Below are positions 11,790 through 23,179 of a DNA stretch of 64,000 nucleotides, piece after piece. This DNA is from Hymenopus coronatus (taxonomy: Eukaryota; Arthropoda; Insecta; Mantodea; Hymenopodidae): contig CM060887.1 of assembly GCA_030762935.1 (NCBI GenBank), positions 14,872,501 through 14,936,500 of the forward strand, in the 5' to 3' direction. Position numbers and translations under genes: made by a program. How positions within the stretch are numbered: position 1 is the stretch's first letter; every line of letters starts with the position of its first letter. Below the pieces are notes generated by a model that saw only the letters and a list, made by a program, of their open reading frames with translations, made no database searches and was not told the DNA's origin.

Positions 11790-12860
11790 TTTATTTTGTA
11801 TGTACGCTTGAGCTATAAATTTATTTGCAATTCAGTTTGGAAAGAATCCAAAACCTGTAGCCGGATTTGTACATTGACGTCACAACAATTGCTCAATCAA
11901 AATTACTGAAAATATTACAAGAATAGAGACTTCAGAAAGTGATAAAGCTACACATTTAATTGCGTCTTCGATTTATGAGAACCAAGAAATCTAAACATAG
12001 ATGTTAGTTACATCCATTAAATCAAAGAAGGATTCGCAAGGAGACTGTCATAACCTCTTGAGGGAGATTAGAGATGGCGCGGCATGGCACGGCCAAATAG
12101 AAGAGCATGCATGTACAGCAGGCCCTGCAAAATCTTGCTGTGCGATCATTTGTTATTGAATTCACAGGCAATGCATAGAGAAAAGAAACATGAATTCCTC
12201 CTCTTTGCATGCAACCCAAGGATAAAGTTTGGAGTTTGCATACTCTTGCGTTCCGTTGCATTGCATTGAGTAGCGTCTTGCGTGTTTCTATGTGAATGCT
12301 TACATTAAATATCATGAGCGCAAAGTCTTGTGTTTACGTTACGTCTGCGATTGAATCTCATTGTGCATGCAACATTAGCTTGCAGATGAAGAATATAGGG
12401 GTAGAATTGTTCAAATAATTTCTAGGTATTGACTGTCTTTTGCATTTCAGCCGATAAAAACGATGTTGAAATTTAATTCTTATTTGTTTTTTTTTAATTT
12501 TTGTTTAATTTTGTATACGCTTTTGAGGTATAAATTAAATTGCAATTAATTTTGGAAAGAATCCTAAGTTAGTAGCCGAATTTGTACATGAATACCCATT
12601 ATTTACCGTATTATCTTTCAATCCCAGCTGAGTAACCCCACATTTGAGCCCTAGTCTCGGTTATAGCGAGTTACCTACGAAGTAGACGCACATTCGAGGG
12701 GTCACGGGTTTGATCCCCGTCGAGCACTCAATCTAACTTGAGTTTATTCCTGACTCTCCTTTGTCCCTTAGGCGAATGCTGGTGTGTTTGTTCTCCAAGA
12801 TTTATTTTCCATAATGCCATTTTATTTTCCTTAAGGTGTATTTCTTTGTGATGGAAGAAT
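11790..12860. repeat. Rep-B-associated direct repeats and a tRNA-like segment
   Basis: Two related blocks of about 90 bases (11795-11875 and 12510-12592) share TTGGAAAGAATCC and TTTGTACAT. A block at 12387-12440 repeats the sequence downstream of Rep-B copy 1. Near 12655-12730 a tRNA-like stretch (CACGGGTTTGATCCCCGTCG, a B-box-like arm) suggests another SINE head. No gene was recognised; short frames at 12022-12315 are unconvincing. Confidence 0.5.
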
Positions 12861-12864
12861 ACTT

Positions 12865-13055
12865 GAAAAGGCTGGATAAATTACACCAGGGCTCAAATAA
12901 CCATGAAGTTAAGGATTACTCTTGCTCTATCGCGTTCCCTCTGCGTCTCCTTGTAGTCGCTGACCCAGATACTCTGATAGAGCGCCATGCGACATGTGTT
13001 TGCATAAAAACACCGTAAATAAGTCAAGCTTTGGATTTCAGATGAAGAATATAGG
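12865..13055 (+). repeat. Rep-B copy 2
   Basis: A second copy of the 190-base repeat at 10788-10985, differing at scattered positions. Its 60-codon frame is shared in part with copy 1 but has no recognised protein match. Confidence 0.75.
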
Positions 13056-13146
13056 TTTCATGTCTGCCTCACATTGAAGTGGTTCCGAGCTCGTATCTTG
13101 GTTATAGTGAGTTTCCTAACGAGGTGGCGCTGCTCGACTGCGCAAT

Positions 13147-13285
13147 CTTCGTAAATTAGGCACATAAAGGAATTTCAAGCCTGATAAAGAGGCATGTGAG
13201 CAAAATTAGAAGATATTTAAAGCCTAACATGGATTGCGACGCTAAGAACTTTAGCAGCTAAAAGAGCGTCCATTAATAAAACTAA
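13147..13285 (+). repeat. SINE S1, 3' fragment
   Basis: It matches the 3' half of SINE S1 (TTCAAGCCTGATAAAGAGGC, then TAAAAGAGCGTCC). The tRNA-related head is missing. Confidence 0.7.
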
Positions 13286-14314
13286 ATTTCAATGTTTAGA
13301 CGAAAACTGGAGTGTTTGTTCTCCACGGTTTTTTTTCCAGGATTCCTTGTGTAAAACAGAGCAAAGGCCTATCCATCCGAAATAATCGAATTTCCCCAAA
13401 ATTTATACATAAGAATATTGTTATAAAACTCCCTTTTTTTTACTTTCTCTATACGCACTATGTACATAGTGTATAGAGAAAGTATTGCACTCCACCAAAA
13501 TATTCGATACCGAGATTTCACCGGAAATATGTGTTTTAGGGTCCCCTTTATCTAAAAAAAAGCATTTTCACAAAAATGTACGTGTGTGTGTGTCTGTGTG
13601 TATGTCCATGTGTCTGTGAACACGATAACTGAAAAAACGAAAATTCGGTAAAATATCAAACTTGGTATTTAAGTTCAGTATCTTCCAGGGATGCGACACG
13701 AAGATTTTGAGAAAAATCCCCCACCCCAAACTACCCTTTACATGGAACTTTTTTTCGAAAATTTTGAATTTCTCAAAAATGGCTCTAACGATTTTGATTA
13801 AAATATTACATATCAAAGTCACTTACCTGACAAATAAAACGTATATCTTGATTTCCTGGGAATAGCCCCTAAGACTACTTTATTCTGGATAAATTTTACG
13901 GACTTTTAAATAACTGCTAAACCGTAAAAAATGTAGAGTACGTTAAAACACAAAATTTATGATATATACATGTTTTTCGTAAGGTTCGTCGTTTTTGAGA
14001 CATTCCTTGTTTTTGGTTTCTGCTATGAAAAACTTATACTTTTCCCATACAGGAATTTGCCAAGTGCTGTCCATATAAACAAAGGAACTTCAGTGACATA
14101 GCAACCAGCGTTTGACTGTCGCTTCAACCTATGGTACTCTCTTATTTCGCTTCTACTTAGAAGGGAGCAAGTAATAAGACTATTTTTTTAATGTTTTCTG
14201 ATTAGCCTGAAGTAAATAGAAGTATAAGCTTTTTAATAATAATAATTCTCCCAGCTAGATGAGTCACAAGTCACGAAGAAACAACGTAAAGCCTACCTCC
14301 CATATACAGGTCAT

Positions 14315-14860
14315 TTGTCTGGTAAACTGAGTAGAATTATGGGCAAATACAACATCAAGACTATACACAAGCCACCCAATAAAATTCGAAATATGTTAAG
14401 ACAGGTAAAAGACTCCCTCGGCCTCAAGGCTCCTGGGGTATACCGCATTCCATGTGAATGTGGTAGAGCCTATATCGGACAGACGGGGAGAACGATTGAA
14501 CAAAGATGCAAAGAGCATGAGAGCTACATCTGCCTGATGTACCCAGAAAAATCTGGTCTTGCGGAGCACTGCATCCAAGAAGGACACAGACCGAGACTGG
14601 ACGACACAACCACCATGTTTAAGTCTTCAAGCTATTGGGAACGCTCCATCAAAGAAGCCATAGCTATTAAATACGAAGAAAATAACATCAACAGAGACAG
14701 CGGCTTGCAGGTGAATGGCATTTGCGGTTCGGTGCTCAGCAAACACTCGCAAAGATTTGTGAAACTGCCAAAAGCTAGCCCTAGTTTTAATACAGGCTCA
14801 CATCTGGCAACGGGCCAATCAGAGCAGTCCGACCCGGCAACGGAGACCATTGGTTCCTAG
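14315..14860 (+). pseudogene. Penelope-like polyprotein, GIY-YIG C-terminal fragment
   Basis: The open frame covers the end of a Penelope polyprotein. IKTIHKPPNKIRNMLRQVKD leads into GVYRIPCECGRAYIGQTGRT (about residues 46-65 from 14315), which is the GIY-YIG nuclease start with its Cys-x-Cys pair. KSGLAEHC and YWERSIKEAIAI follow. The frame is open upstream to about 14250, where the truncation removes the reverse transcriptase. A C-terminal extension (about residues 140-181) is absent from the other Penelope copies. The family nicks target DNA with this domain, but alone it cannot retrotranspose. Confidence 0.9.
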
Positions 14861-14970
14861 TCAACGCCTCCCATGCCGGACCCGGGCCAATCACAGAGCG
14901 GCATCTGGCCGCTCCCCCCCCCCGCCGGACTACTATATATAAGGCGATCCCGGAGTCTCTACATCATTCC

Positions 14971-15010
14971 CTGAAGATGAGAGCGACGTTAGCTCTTGAA
15001 AGCTTGGAAA
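14971..15010 (+). ncRNA. Hammerhead-like motif in Penelope tail
   Basis: CTGAAGATGAGAGC, a 7-base loop, then GCTCTTGAAAGC. It can form a 6-bp stem between CTGANGA and GAAA, the arrangement of a hammerhead core, as reported for Penelope-like elements. One extra base precedes the stem, and neither the cleavage site nor helix I is clear. Confidence 0.35.
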
Positions 15011-15114
15011 TTATTCCAGAAGTCACCTGGCTGATAGCCCGAGAAAAGTTATTTTTAATAATAGTTTGTTGCAGGGATGTAGAGAAAGTCATGTGAATGG
15101 TACACATCAGATTT

Positions 15115-15879
15115 TTTTCTCTCCTACAACTCTGTATATTTCCACAAACTGATTACAATTAGTATCTGCGTAACAATTCTCCTGTATAGTTTCTTTTAGA
15201 CGTTCGCTGCGGCGACGATACAGGTCGCTACGGTTTCCCCGTCCAACTCGCTCAAATGCTCCATATGATGCAATCATGATCAAAATTGCACGCCGAGCAA
15301 AGCTTCGTTGGCCCTTTTTATATCTGTTGGTCACATGACTGGAAGTTTCCAGAAGATGTCGCAGGTGTTCAGGCTTAGCAATGCTTGTGTTCGACGTCAA
15401 AGAACCTTCCGAAAGTAACAGTCACACCTGCGACGTCAAAAGAACTGAACGTGGCACAGGGGCTCACTAACGTAGGTGTGTAACAATTGATACCAACAAT
15501 CAGCTATCACTTAAAGGCAAGCTGTACACACATGTTCGGCGATTACCGCTGCAGGCCGCAGTCACAGCATTTCAAAACATTTAATAATAGTTCTAGTATT
15601 ATATGCGAGTCGAAACGAACAAAGGACTACTCTGCCGAAATAATCTCGTGATATGTGGCAGCGCTGGCAGATGGCGCAGATGCATGTGCACTATAAAGAC
15701 TGTTCTCGCCTTTGCTCGCAGAGTCGGGGACGGTTGAACCTGTGGTGTTGGCAGCAGCTTCACGGCGGATCATGGTACCGGGATAAACCTTCAACCACTG
15801 AGTTAAGAACTACCGCATGTCTGCAGCATGTGATGAGACACAATAATTGTTGCCTAGTGTCAAAGGTTACCTTTGCCAA
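15115..15879. other. Unassigned stretch, partly GC-richer
   Basis: It contains a 97-codon minus frame (15107-15400) and an 86-codon plus frame (15653-15913), neither recognisable. GCACTATAAAGACTG near 15691 resembles a TATA box and could belong to an LTR or a promoter. No terminal repeats were found to support either. Confidence 0.4.
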
Positions 15880-16100
15880 GTTTGGTCGAAATCGGTGTTA
15901 TAGCCATTTTTGATAAAATCAACATTTACGAAAAAAAAACTTCCATATAAAAGTTAGCTTTGGATTGGCGGATTTTCGTGCATATCTTCGATTCATATTC
16001 TTGGGAAGTACTAAACTTAAATGCCAAGTTTTATATTTAATGGAGTTTTCGTTTTTGAGTTATGATGCCTGCACATACACACACCTTTTTCTAATTTTTT
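15880..16100 (+). repeat. Rep-A, diverged internal fragment
   Basis: Family blocks (GCCATTTTTGATAAAATC, TACTAAACTTAAATGCCAAG, TTTTCGTTTTTGAGTTATG) with many changes. It ends at the start of Rep-C. Confidence 0.65.
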
Positions 16101-16439
16101 TTATGTTGATGAACTACACCGAAATAATTTGCGAAATAGCACACGTGACGGATATGAGTAATTTTAGATCAGCGATGCATGGTCCCCGGATAAACATAAC
16201 GCAGCTACATAGTGTTAAACGTGTGGGTATCAGATAATAATAAGTCGGTGTTAAAGCAAAGCAGGTTGAAAGTATGGCTTAGATTGTCTTCAAAACTGCT
16301 GCCCGAGTATAGAAATACGATTTTTAGCAGCTGCTTACTAGCGTTCTCCAGATTTAATGTTGCAAAAATCCGTAAAATCTCGAGCTAATCACTTGACAGT
16401 GCGACACTGAGGGTTCATGAGTTATGAGCCTATTCTGGA

Positions 16440-16525
16440 CACGTTTTCTTAACTGCTCTATTAACTTAATGCGTAACGCGGGAAGCTGCCATCCCAAAGG
16501 TCACGAGTTCGATTCCTGACATAGT
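16440..16525 (+). other. tRNA-like segment in Rep-C copy 1
   Basis: CTTAATGCGTAACGCGGG followed by CACGAGTTCGATTCCTGAC resembles the A and B boxes of a Pol III gene. The acceptor arm does not pair convincingly, so this is a tRNA relic rather than a gene. Confidence 0.5.
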
Positions 16526-16579
16526 GTAAATGTTTTTTATTATTATTTTTTTCATTCCAAACGAAGTGCCGCGATACGT

Positions 16580-16660
16580 GAACGAGACCCGAACTCGGAA
16601 ACTATCTTTCACTTGAAAGCCAGTATCATAACCACTACGCTAGAGAGGTACCTGTAATAT
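16580..16660 (-). other. Second tRNA-like segment in Rep-C copy 1
   Basis: On the minus strand, TAGCGTAGTGGTTATGATAC and GAGTTCGGGTCTCG resemble A and B boxes. It faces the plus-strand relic across a T/A-rich spacer. Confidence 0.5.
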
Positions 16661-16826
16661 GTCCCCTCATTTTTCGTGTTATGCTCTCGAATGGTTGATA
16701 AATTAAGCCAGTGGCGTACTGGCACTTCAGAAACTTTGAAATTTCAATAAACAGACCATAAGTCTATCTCAAATTACTTATTTAAGTAATCTACATATTC
16801 TGTGAAAATATTTCGGTGTAACCCAT

Positions 16827-17796
16827 GTTTGTGCATTCAAAATCATAAAGGGAAGGAAAAAAAAATGTTTGCTAAATGCGAGAACGAGCTTGCGACCCTC
16901 ACCAGAGGAATAACCTACGTTTTGTCACAGAGCTTGTAATGCCTCCTTTACGCGATGGATTCTAACCGACCTTTTAGTTCATCATTATTCCGCTACAGCG
17001 CCTCCGTGAACCTGCTTGAGGGCTAGTCAGCGGATCCAGACTTTCCTGCGCATGCTCCCCTATTGGAGCTCGGCTAACCGCTGTGCTACGAGTGGCGATA
17101 GTATCAAGAGGGTACATTTCTTCTAGTCGACTTACGCTGTGCTAGATCACTGTGGAGCGAGTATCCGGTTTGTCTATATTTAGTATATTTAACTTTGTAT
17201 CTTCTGGCTCTAACTTGACAAGAAATATTAACCTTCTCTGTCCCATATTGTGGTAAATTATTTTGATTGGACTGAAGTGGCCGTATAGCGTTTTTTTTTC
17301 CTTTTTTTTTTTTTTTTTGTTCTATTTGTGTCGAGCATGAGCCTTTTCTTAATGTTTTTGTGTTTTATCTATTAAAAGTATAAATTGTTAAATAAATGGG
17401 TGAAGTTGGGCTGAATTCATTTAATTTCAAGGTACACTTTAATATTTTCTTTACCTGTGCATAGATTCCGGCCTTGGGCTCTCTTTAAATTGTGCATTTC
17501 CATAAAAATGGTTCTATCATTAGGGCCCAGTAGAACAGGCTACAGTGAACAAACATGGAAAGTAGGACATGTATTGTGTCGTTAATATTTTTAGTTAATA
17601 TTGATAGTTTTTTTTTATTGAAGAAGCTTAATTATGTATTTGATTATGATTATTGATTATTTGGGCCAGTAATATTAAGATATGGAACATGTGGCAACTT
17701 ATTGCTGCCGCTACACAACTATATCGCGGATGGTGTAAACAAGGCGTTGTGCCATAAGGGATTTGGACGAATTTGGTGTTCCAGGCATAACCCATT
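16827..17796. other. Unassigned stretch
   Basis: About 1 kb with T-tracts at 17290-17320 and no recognised gene or repeat. Several RNA-like GC clusters at 16880-17100 do not fold into a tRNA that I can confirm. Confidence 0.45.
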
Positions 17797-17926
17797 TTTA
17801 CATTCTCTATACGCACTATGTACATAGCGTATAGAGAAGGCATGGTAATGCACCTATAAATTTGATATCGAGATTGCACAGGAAATACATGTTTTGAGAC
17901 CCCCTAAATAAAAAAATTAGAATAAT

Positions 17927-17963
<37 letters not shown>

Positions 17964-18652
17964 GCCAGCATAGCTCAAAAACGAAAAAACCGTTAAATAC
18001 CAAACTTGGTATTTTAGTTTAGCATCTTCCAAGGATGTCAAATGAAGATTTTCAAGAAAATCCCCACACCCCAAACTACCCTTTACATGGAACTTTTTTT
18101 CGAAATTTTTGATCTTCTAAAATATGGCTAACGATTTTGATTAAAATATCGTATATTAAAGATTTTTACATGGAAAATAAAATGTATATCCTCAACTTTC
18201 TGGGAATAGCCTCGAAGACAGGATGAATTTTGCGGAATTCTGCATAACTGGTACACCGTAAGAGAAGGACAAAAACTTAACACTCAAAAAATGTAGAGCA
18301 CATTAAAACACACAATTTATGTTATACTAATTTTTTTCGTGGAGTTAGTTTTTTTTAAATATTCCTTGTTTTGGTTTCAGCTTTGAAAAACTTATGCTTT
18401 TCTCATACAGGAATTGGTTAACTCCTGTCCACACAAACAAAGGAACTTCAGTCACATAGCAACCAGCTTTTGACTGTCACTTTAACCTATGGTACTCCCT
18501 TATTTCGCTTCTGCTTACAAGGAAGCAAGCAATAAGACTATTTGTGCTAGTTTTTTCTCGATTAACATGAAGTAAATAGAAGCATAAGCTTTTTAACAAT
18601 AATTTGTTGCAGAGAGGTAGAGAAAGTCATGTGAGAGTAACGCAGACTTTTT
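17797..18652 (-). repeat. Rep-A, near full length
   Basis: It runs from TACATTCTCTATACGC with the palindrome to the diverged 5' end (AACGCAGACTTTTT). It has (GT)n at about 17933-17960. Confidence 0.88.
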
Positions 18653-19018
18653 TGGCGACCAGTGTACATTGTACGTACGTGCTAGGTAAAGTAAGTGCTA
18701 GAATAGCAAACAGGGACCATTGTTTTAGGCTCGTTTTGAGATTCATTATATGGATAATGGAATTCGCAGATCTCCGAAACAGCAGTTACGCATTTTCTCT
18801 TCTTCTGCGTTGGTTTATAATATTTAACAAATATGCTAATGATATATCCAGGCAGCGTCTTGTGAAGTAAGTCTGAAGAAAGAAACCTCCACGTGATGCC
18901 CAAAGGGTACAGTTTAATTGGTATACATTGTATATAACCTCACTTCTCCACAATGCTGTGCGTTCCACAATTCCCGATATAAGGTTCTATTAAAACGTAG
19001 TATATTGCAAAAAAAACT
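18653..19018. other. Unassigned stretch
   Basis: Short overlapping frames on both strands, none recognised. A GTACATTGTACGTACGTGC run near 18662 is reminiscent of the Rep-A palindrome but too diverged to assign. Confidence 0.4.
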
Positions 19019-19830
19019 TATGGTTCCATTTACATGACCTTCTCTACCTCTCTGCAGCTAATTATTATTGAAAGGCTTAGCTTCTGTTTACTTCATTCTA
19101 ATCCAGAAAAAATTAGCGGAAATAGTCTTATTAACTGCTTTTTTGTAAGTAGACGCGGAGCAAGGGAGTACCATAGGTTAAAGTAATAGTCAAAAGTTGG
19201 TTGCTATGTGACTAAAGTTCCTTTGTTTGTATGGACAGGAGTTGTCAAATTCCTGCATAAGAAAACTATGTTTTTCTAAGTTGAAACAAAAAATAAGGAA
19301 TAACTTAAAAACGATCAATTTCGCGAAAAATATATGTAACATAAACTGTGTGTTTTAATGTGCTCTACATTTTTTGTATGGCAAGTTTTGGTCCATCTCT
19401 TATGGTTTAGCAGTTAAGCAAAATTCCGTAAAATTCATCCAGAATAAAGTAGTTTTCAGAGGCTATTGCCGGAAAATTCGAAATATACATTTTATTGGTC
19501 AGGTTAATATGTTTGATATACGACATTTTAATCAAAATCGTTAGAGCCATTATTAAGAAAATCAAAATTTTCGAAAAAAGTTCCATGTAAAGGGTAGTTT
19601 GGGGTGGAGGGATTTTTCTCAAAATCTTCGTGTCACATCCCTGGAAGATACTTAACTTAAACACCAAGTTTGGTACTGTACTGACTTTTCGTTTTTGAGT
19701 TATCGTGTTCACAATCACATGGACACACCGACACACACGGACATTTTTCTGAAAATACATTTTTTGGATACAGGAGAGCCTAAAACGTATATTTGCGGTG
19801 AAATCTCGGTATCGAATTTTTAGATGGAGT
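19019..19830 (+). repeat. Rep-A, lacking its terminal palindrome
   Basis: It starts in the diverged 5' end (GGTTCCATTTACATGACC), continues through all body blocks, and stops at TTAGATGGAGT before the palindrome. Another 5' end follows directly. Confidence 0.85.
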
Positions 19831-20107
19831 ATTTACATGACTTTCTCTACAAAATATTATTATTTTATCTATATCATAGTAATGGAGACAATCACTAGCA
19901 GAAAGGATCTGCTTGCTTTCTTGTAAATGGAAGATAAGTAAGGGAATACATTAAGCTAAAAGTCAAATCTGTTAAAAGCTGGTTGCCATGTAAAACAATT
20001 GAAGAACGGCTCTCTTTGCATAGCTCTGGAGTAAAACAAAAGAGAGACGAAAGGATAGATGATTTTCCTTTTGAGAATAATTTAAACATTTTAAAATCGA
20101 AACCAAT
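19831..20107 (+). repeat. Rep-A, diverged 5' part
   Basis: It begins ATTTACATGACTTTCTCTAC, then diverged body blocks leading into a local tandem array. Short frames on both strands are not convincing genes. Confidence 0.65.
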
Positions 20108-20880
20108 AAGGAATATATCGGAAGTTATTAACGCTAAAAACGTGTATATAATATTTGTGAGAATCAACATATCTATATTTTTGTATTTCACGTTTTTAAC
20201 TATCTATTAAGGTTTACCAGTTATGTAAAATGTGTCCGGAATGAAAAGGTCTTTAGAGGAGGCTAGTTTCATAAAATTCAAGATATACCTTTTATTCGCA
20301 AATAGCTTTAATGTACCTACGGTGTTTTAATCAAAATCGTTAGAGCCATACAACCAGAAATATCTCGGAAACGGTTAACGCTACAAAAAAGAAGTATGTC
20401 ATAAATTGGGTACTGTAACAGACCTACATGTTTTGTGTAGTAAGTTTTTAACTATCTGTTAAGATTTACCCGTTATGTAAAATGTATTCAGAATGAAATC
20501 TTCAGAGGTTATTCCTAGAACATTTAAGATACACCATTTATTCGTAAATAGCTTTAATGTACCGCAATTTAATTAAAATCGTTAGAGCCATACAACAAGG
20601 AATATCCCGGAAACGGTTAAATCTACAAAAAAGAAGTTTGTCATAAATTGTGTACTTTAACAGATCTACATTTTTTGTATAGTAAGTTTTTAATTATCTC
20701 TTAAGGTTTACCAGTTATGTAATATACATCCAGAATGAAGAGGTCTTCAGAGGCCATCCCAGAAGATTCAAGATATATCTTTCAATCCTGTAAATAGCTT
20801 TAATATACGGTATTTTGATCAAAATCGGTAGATCCATACAACAAGGAGTATTTCGGAAACTGTTAACGCTACAAAAACAA
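20108..20880 (+). repeat. Tandem array of a 245-base Rep-A sub-segment
   Basis: The block from AAGGAATAT..CGGAA to CATACAAC is present about three times head to tail, with starts near 20108, 20355, 20597 and a partial fourth at 20843 (spacings 247, 242, 246). The units are similar but not identical. The unit is the middle of Rep-A, so this is a local amplification of part of one copy. Confidence 0.8.
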
Positions 20881-20881
20881 A

Positions 20882-21478
20882 TCTGATGTGTTACACTCAC
20901 ATGGCTTCTAGCTTCTCTACAAATAAACTTTTTCAAAAGATTATTCATCTTTCTACACTATGCTAATCGAGATATATATTAGCAGAATGTACCTAATTAT
21001 TACTTAGTTCCTTATAAGTAGAAGGGAACTAAAGAAATGCACTATGCTAAAATGATAATGAAATATATTAAAAGTATCAGTATGCGATTGTCATTGGCCA
21101 GAAATAAAACAAAAGAAAAGCGGACACTTCCTGTCCGAGAAAAGTAAGTACTTTACAATTGAAACCAATAATATGGAATATCTCGGAAACGGTTACCTCC
21201 ACAACAAAAACGTAAAAGACATAAATGGTGTGTTTTGGCGATATCCACATTTTTTGTGCAGCAAGTTTTTGTCTCTCTCTTGCGGATTAGCAGTTAAGCA
21301 AACTTCAGCAAAATTCATCCAGAATAAAGAGGTCTTCAGAGGCCATTCCCAGAAAATTTAAGATATACATTTTCTTTGAGATGTAAATATCTTTTAATAT
21401 GCTGTGTTTTAATCAAAATCGTTACAGCTATTTTTAAGAAAATAAAATTGTTCGAAATGTTGTCTATGTACAGATATT
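20882..21478 (+). repeat. Rep-A, second subfamily, 3'-truncated
   Basis: It starts TCTGATGTGTTACACTCAC and carries the alternative middle with ACACTTCCTGTCCGAG. It ends near ATGTTGTCTATGTACAG, before the (AC)n tract. Confidence 0.8.
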
Positions 21479-21483
21479 AAAAA

Positions 21484-22218
21484 TCTGATGTGTTATACTC
21501 ATAGGACTTTCTCTAGCCGTTCTACAAACTTCTTACATAAGATTATTCTTCTTTCCGCATCTTGTTAATTGAGGTATTCAGCACAATGTTCTTATTATTT
21601 AGTTCCTTATAAGTAGGAAGAAAATAAGGTAATACACTAGGCTAAATCGATAGTCAAATATTTTAAAAGCTGTCATTATGCGATTGTCATTTCAAATTGC
21701 TTCTTTTTTTGGCCAGGAGTAGAACAAAAGAAAAACGGACACTCCCGTCTGAGAAAAGTAAAAGTACTTCACAACTGAAAATAATAACAATGAATACCCC
21801 GAAAACGGTAAGCTCCACGAAAAAAATATATATATGACGTAAGTTGTGTATTTTAACAAGGCCTACATTATTTGTACAGTGAGTTTTTGTCTATCTCTTA
21901 CGGTTTACTAGTTATGCCAAATTAAGCAAAATTCGACCAGAATAAACAGGTCTTTAGAATCTATTCCCAGAAAATTCAAGATATACATTTTATTTGTCGG
22001 GTAAATATCTTTATTATACAATATTTTAATCAAAATCGTTAGAGCCATTTTTAAGAAAATCAAAATTTTCAAAAAAAGTTCCATGAAAATGGTAGTTTGG
22101 GGTGGGGGGATTTTTCTCAAAATTTTTGTGTGGTATCCCTGGAAGATACTGAACTTAAATACCAAGTTTGGTATTTTATCTACTTTTCGTTTTTGAGTTA
22201 TCGTGTTCACAGACGCAC

Positions 22219-22271
<53 letters not shown>

Positions 22272-22406
22272 CCTTTTCCTGGAGATATTTTTTTTTTTTG
22301 GATTCAGGGGGTCCTAAAACCGTATTTCCGGTGAAATCTCGACATCGAAGTTTTGGGTGGAATTTAATACTTCTCTATCCCTATGTACATTTACATAGAG
22401 AAAGTA
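21484..22406 (+). repeat. Rep-A, second subfamily, full length
   Basis: It runs from TCTGATGTGTTATACTC to CATAGAGAAAGTA, about 920 bases, with the alternative middle block and a long (AC)n tract. It is the best full-length copy of the second subfamily. Confidence 0.88.
22220..22268 (+). repeat. (AC)n microsatellite inside Rep-A
   Basis: About 24 uninterrupted AC units at the position where every full Rep-A copy carries AC/GT repeats. Confidence 0.95.
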
Positions 22407-23177
22407 AAATTATTCCTTTATAATATCAATTTCTTGAATTTGAAAAGGGAGAAAGAAAATATTTGTTACAAAACGATATTTTGTTAGATTATGTGGCTGT
22501 CAAGCGAAGTAACTCTAACGGTCAAACGATGCGTTTAACAGTTTCGTAAATTAACAGTTCGTTGTAACTGCAGGTCACAAGGAGATCTCCATATAAAACT
22601 AGGTTACTGCTGAGTATAACAGTTTTCTTTTTTTTTTTCTTCTTCTTTTTTTATTACTGGCGGCGAGGTAGGGATTTCTATCCACTTCTCCACACACAAG
22701 ACCGCAAGGTTAGCTGCACACCCCCACATCGGGAACCAATCAGATGTAGTAGGCACGTTCCTGACCGCTAAACGAGGTAGATCCCGGAGATGGAGTCACC
22801 TCGTGGCCAGTTTACAAATCACCCCCATCCCCGCCTCCTCGATCCCTTCCCAAATTCTTGACGACGTTAACGAGCAAGCCCCACCCTTACTTGCCCCCCT
22901 TCCTATGTGATCGAACTCTCAAAAATAATTTACAACGCTCCAAAACGTCCCATTCAAAGCATGCTTCATACTCCTATCCTCAAATTTGATTTCAACTTTA
23001 CCTGACAAATGTTCCAAACACTTTGTCATTTGCTATTTAGTTTAAAGACAGAAGAAAATGAACAAGTTTGTGTTTGGGAAGAACAAGCTTACTGTTCTGC
23101 AGTAATCAGCTTTGAGGTCAAAAATCAAGTTAGCCTTAAGGAACTGAACATTTCATTTCACCAGTAAATAGTTGATG
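22407..23177. other. Unassigned stretch
   Basis: It has a T-rich tract at 22620-22660 followed by a C-rich segment (about 22660-22900) without a recognisable frame. Confidence 0.45.
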
Positions 23178-23179
23178 TA

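Larger units (their letters stand above)
14242..15052 (+). mobile_element. Penelope-like element copy 2, 5'-truncated
   Basis: It keeps only the C-terminal endonuclease part of the ORF and the 3' tail. It sits inside a Rep-A copy with an exact 11-bp direct repeat, TTTTAATAATA, at 14231-14241 and 15053-15063. 5' truncation plus a target duplication fits target-primed insertion. Its sequence differs clearly from the palindromic Penelope copies at 24.6-29.8 kb, so it belongs to another lineage. Confidence 0.85.
13441..15114 (-). repeat. Rep-A, near full length, split by a Penelope element
   Basis: The inverse copy starts TACTTTCTCTATACGC. It is interrupted at 14242-15052 inside its TTTTTAATAATAATT block near the 5' end, and finishes CACATCAGATTT. 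The flanking TTTTAATAATA on both sides is the insertion's target duplication. Confidence 0.88.
16105..16826 (-). mobile_element. Rep-C copy 1, terminal-inverted-repeat element (empty)
   Basis: Ends GTTGATGAACTACACCGAAA and, inverted, GGTTACACCGAAATATTTT form imperfect terminal inverted repeats. The interior holds two tRNA-like segments that converge on an AT tract. Relative to copy 2 at 58579-59589 it is inverted and lacks the SINE, so it is the empty version of that site (TTACAGGTACC near 16658). Confidence 0.75.

Noticed and set aside
15640..15800. Solo LTR or promoter around CACTATAAAGA
   Set aside because: No terminal TG..CA repeats, primer-binding site or duplication could be found.
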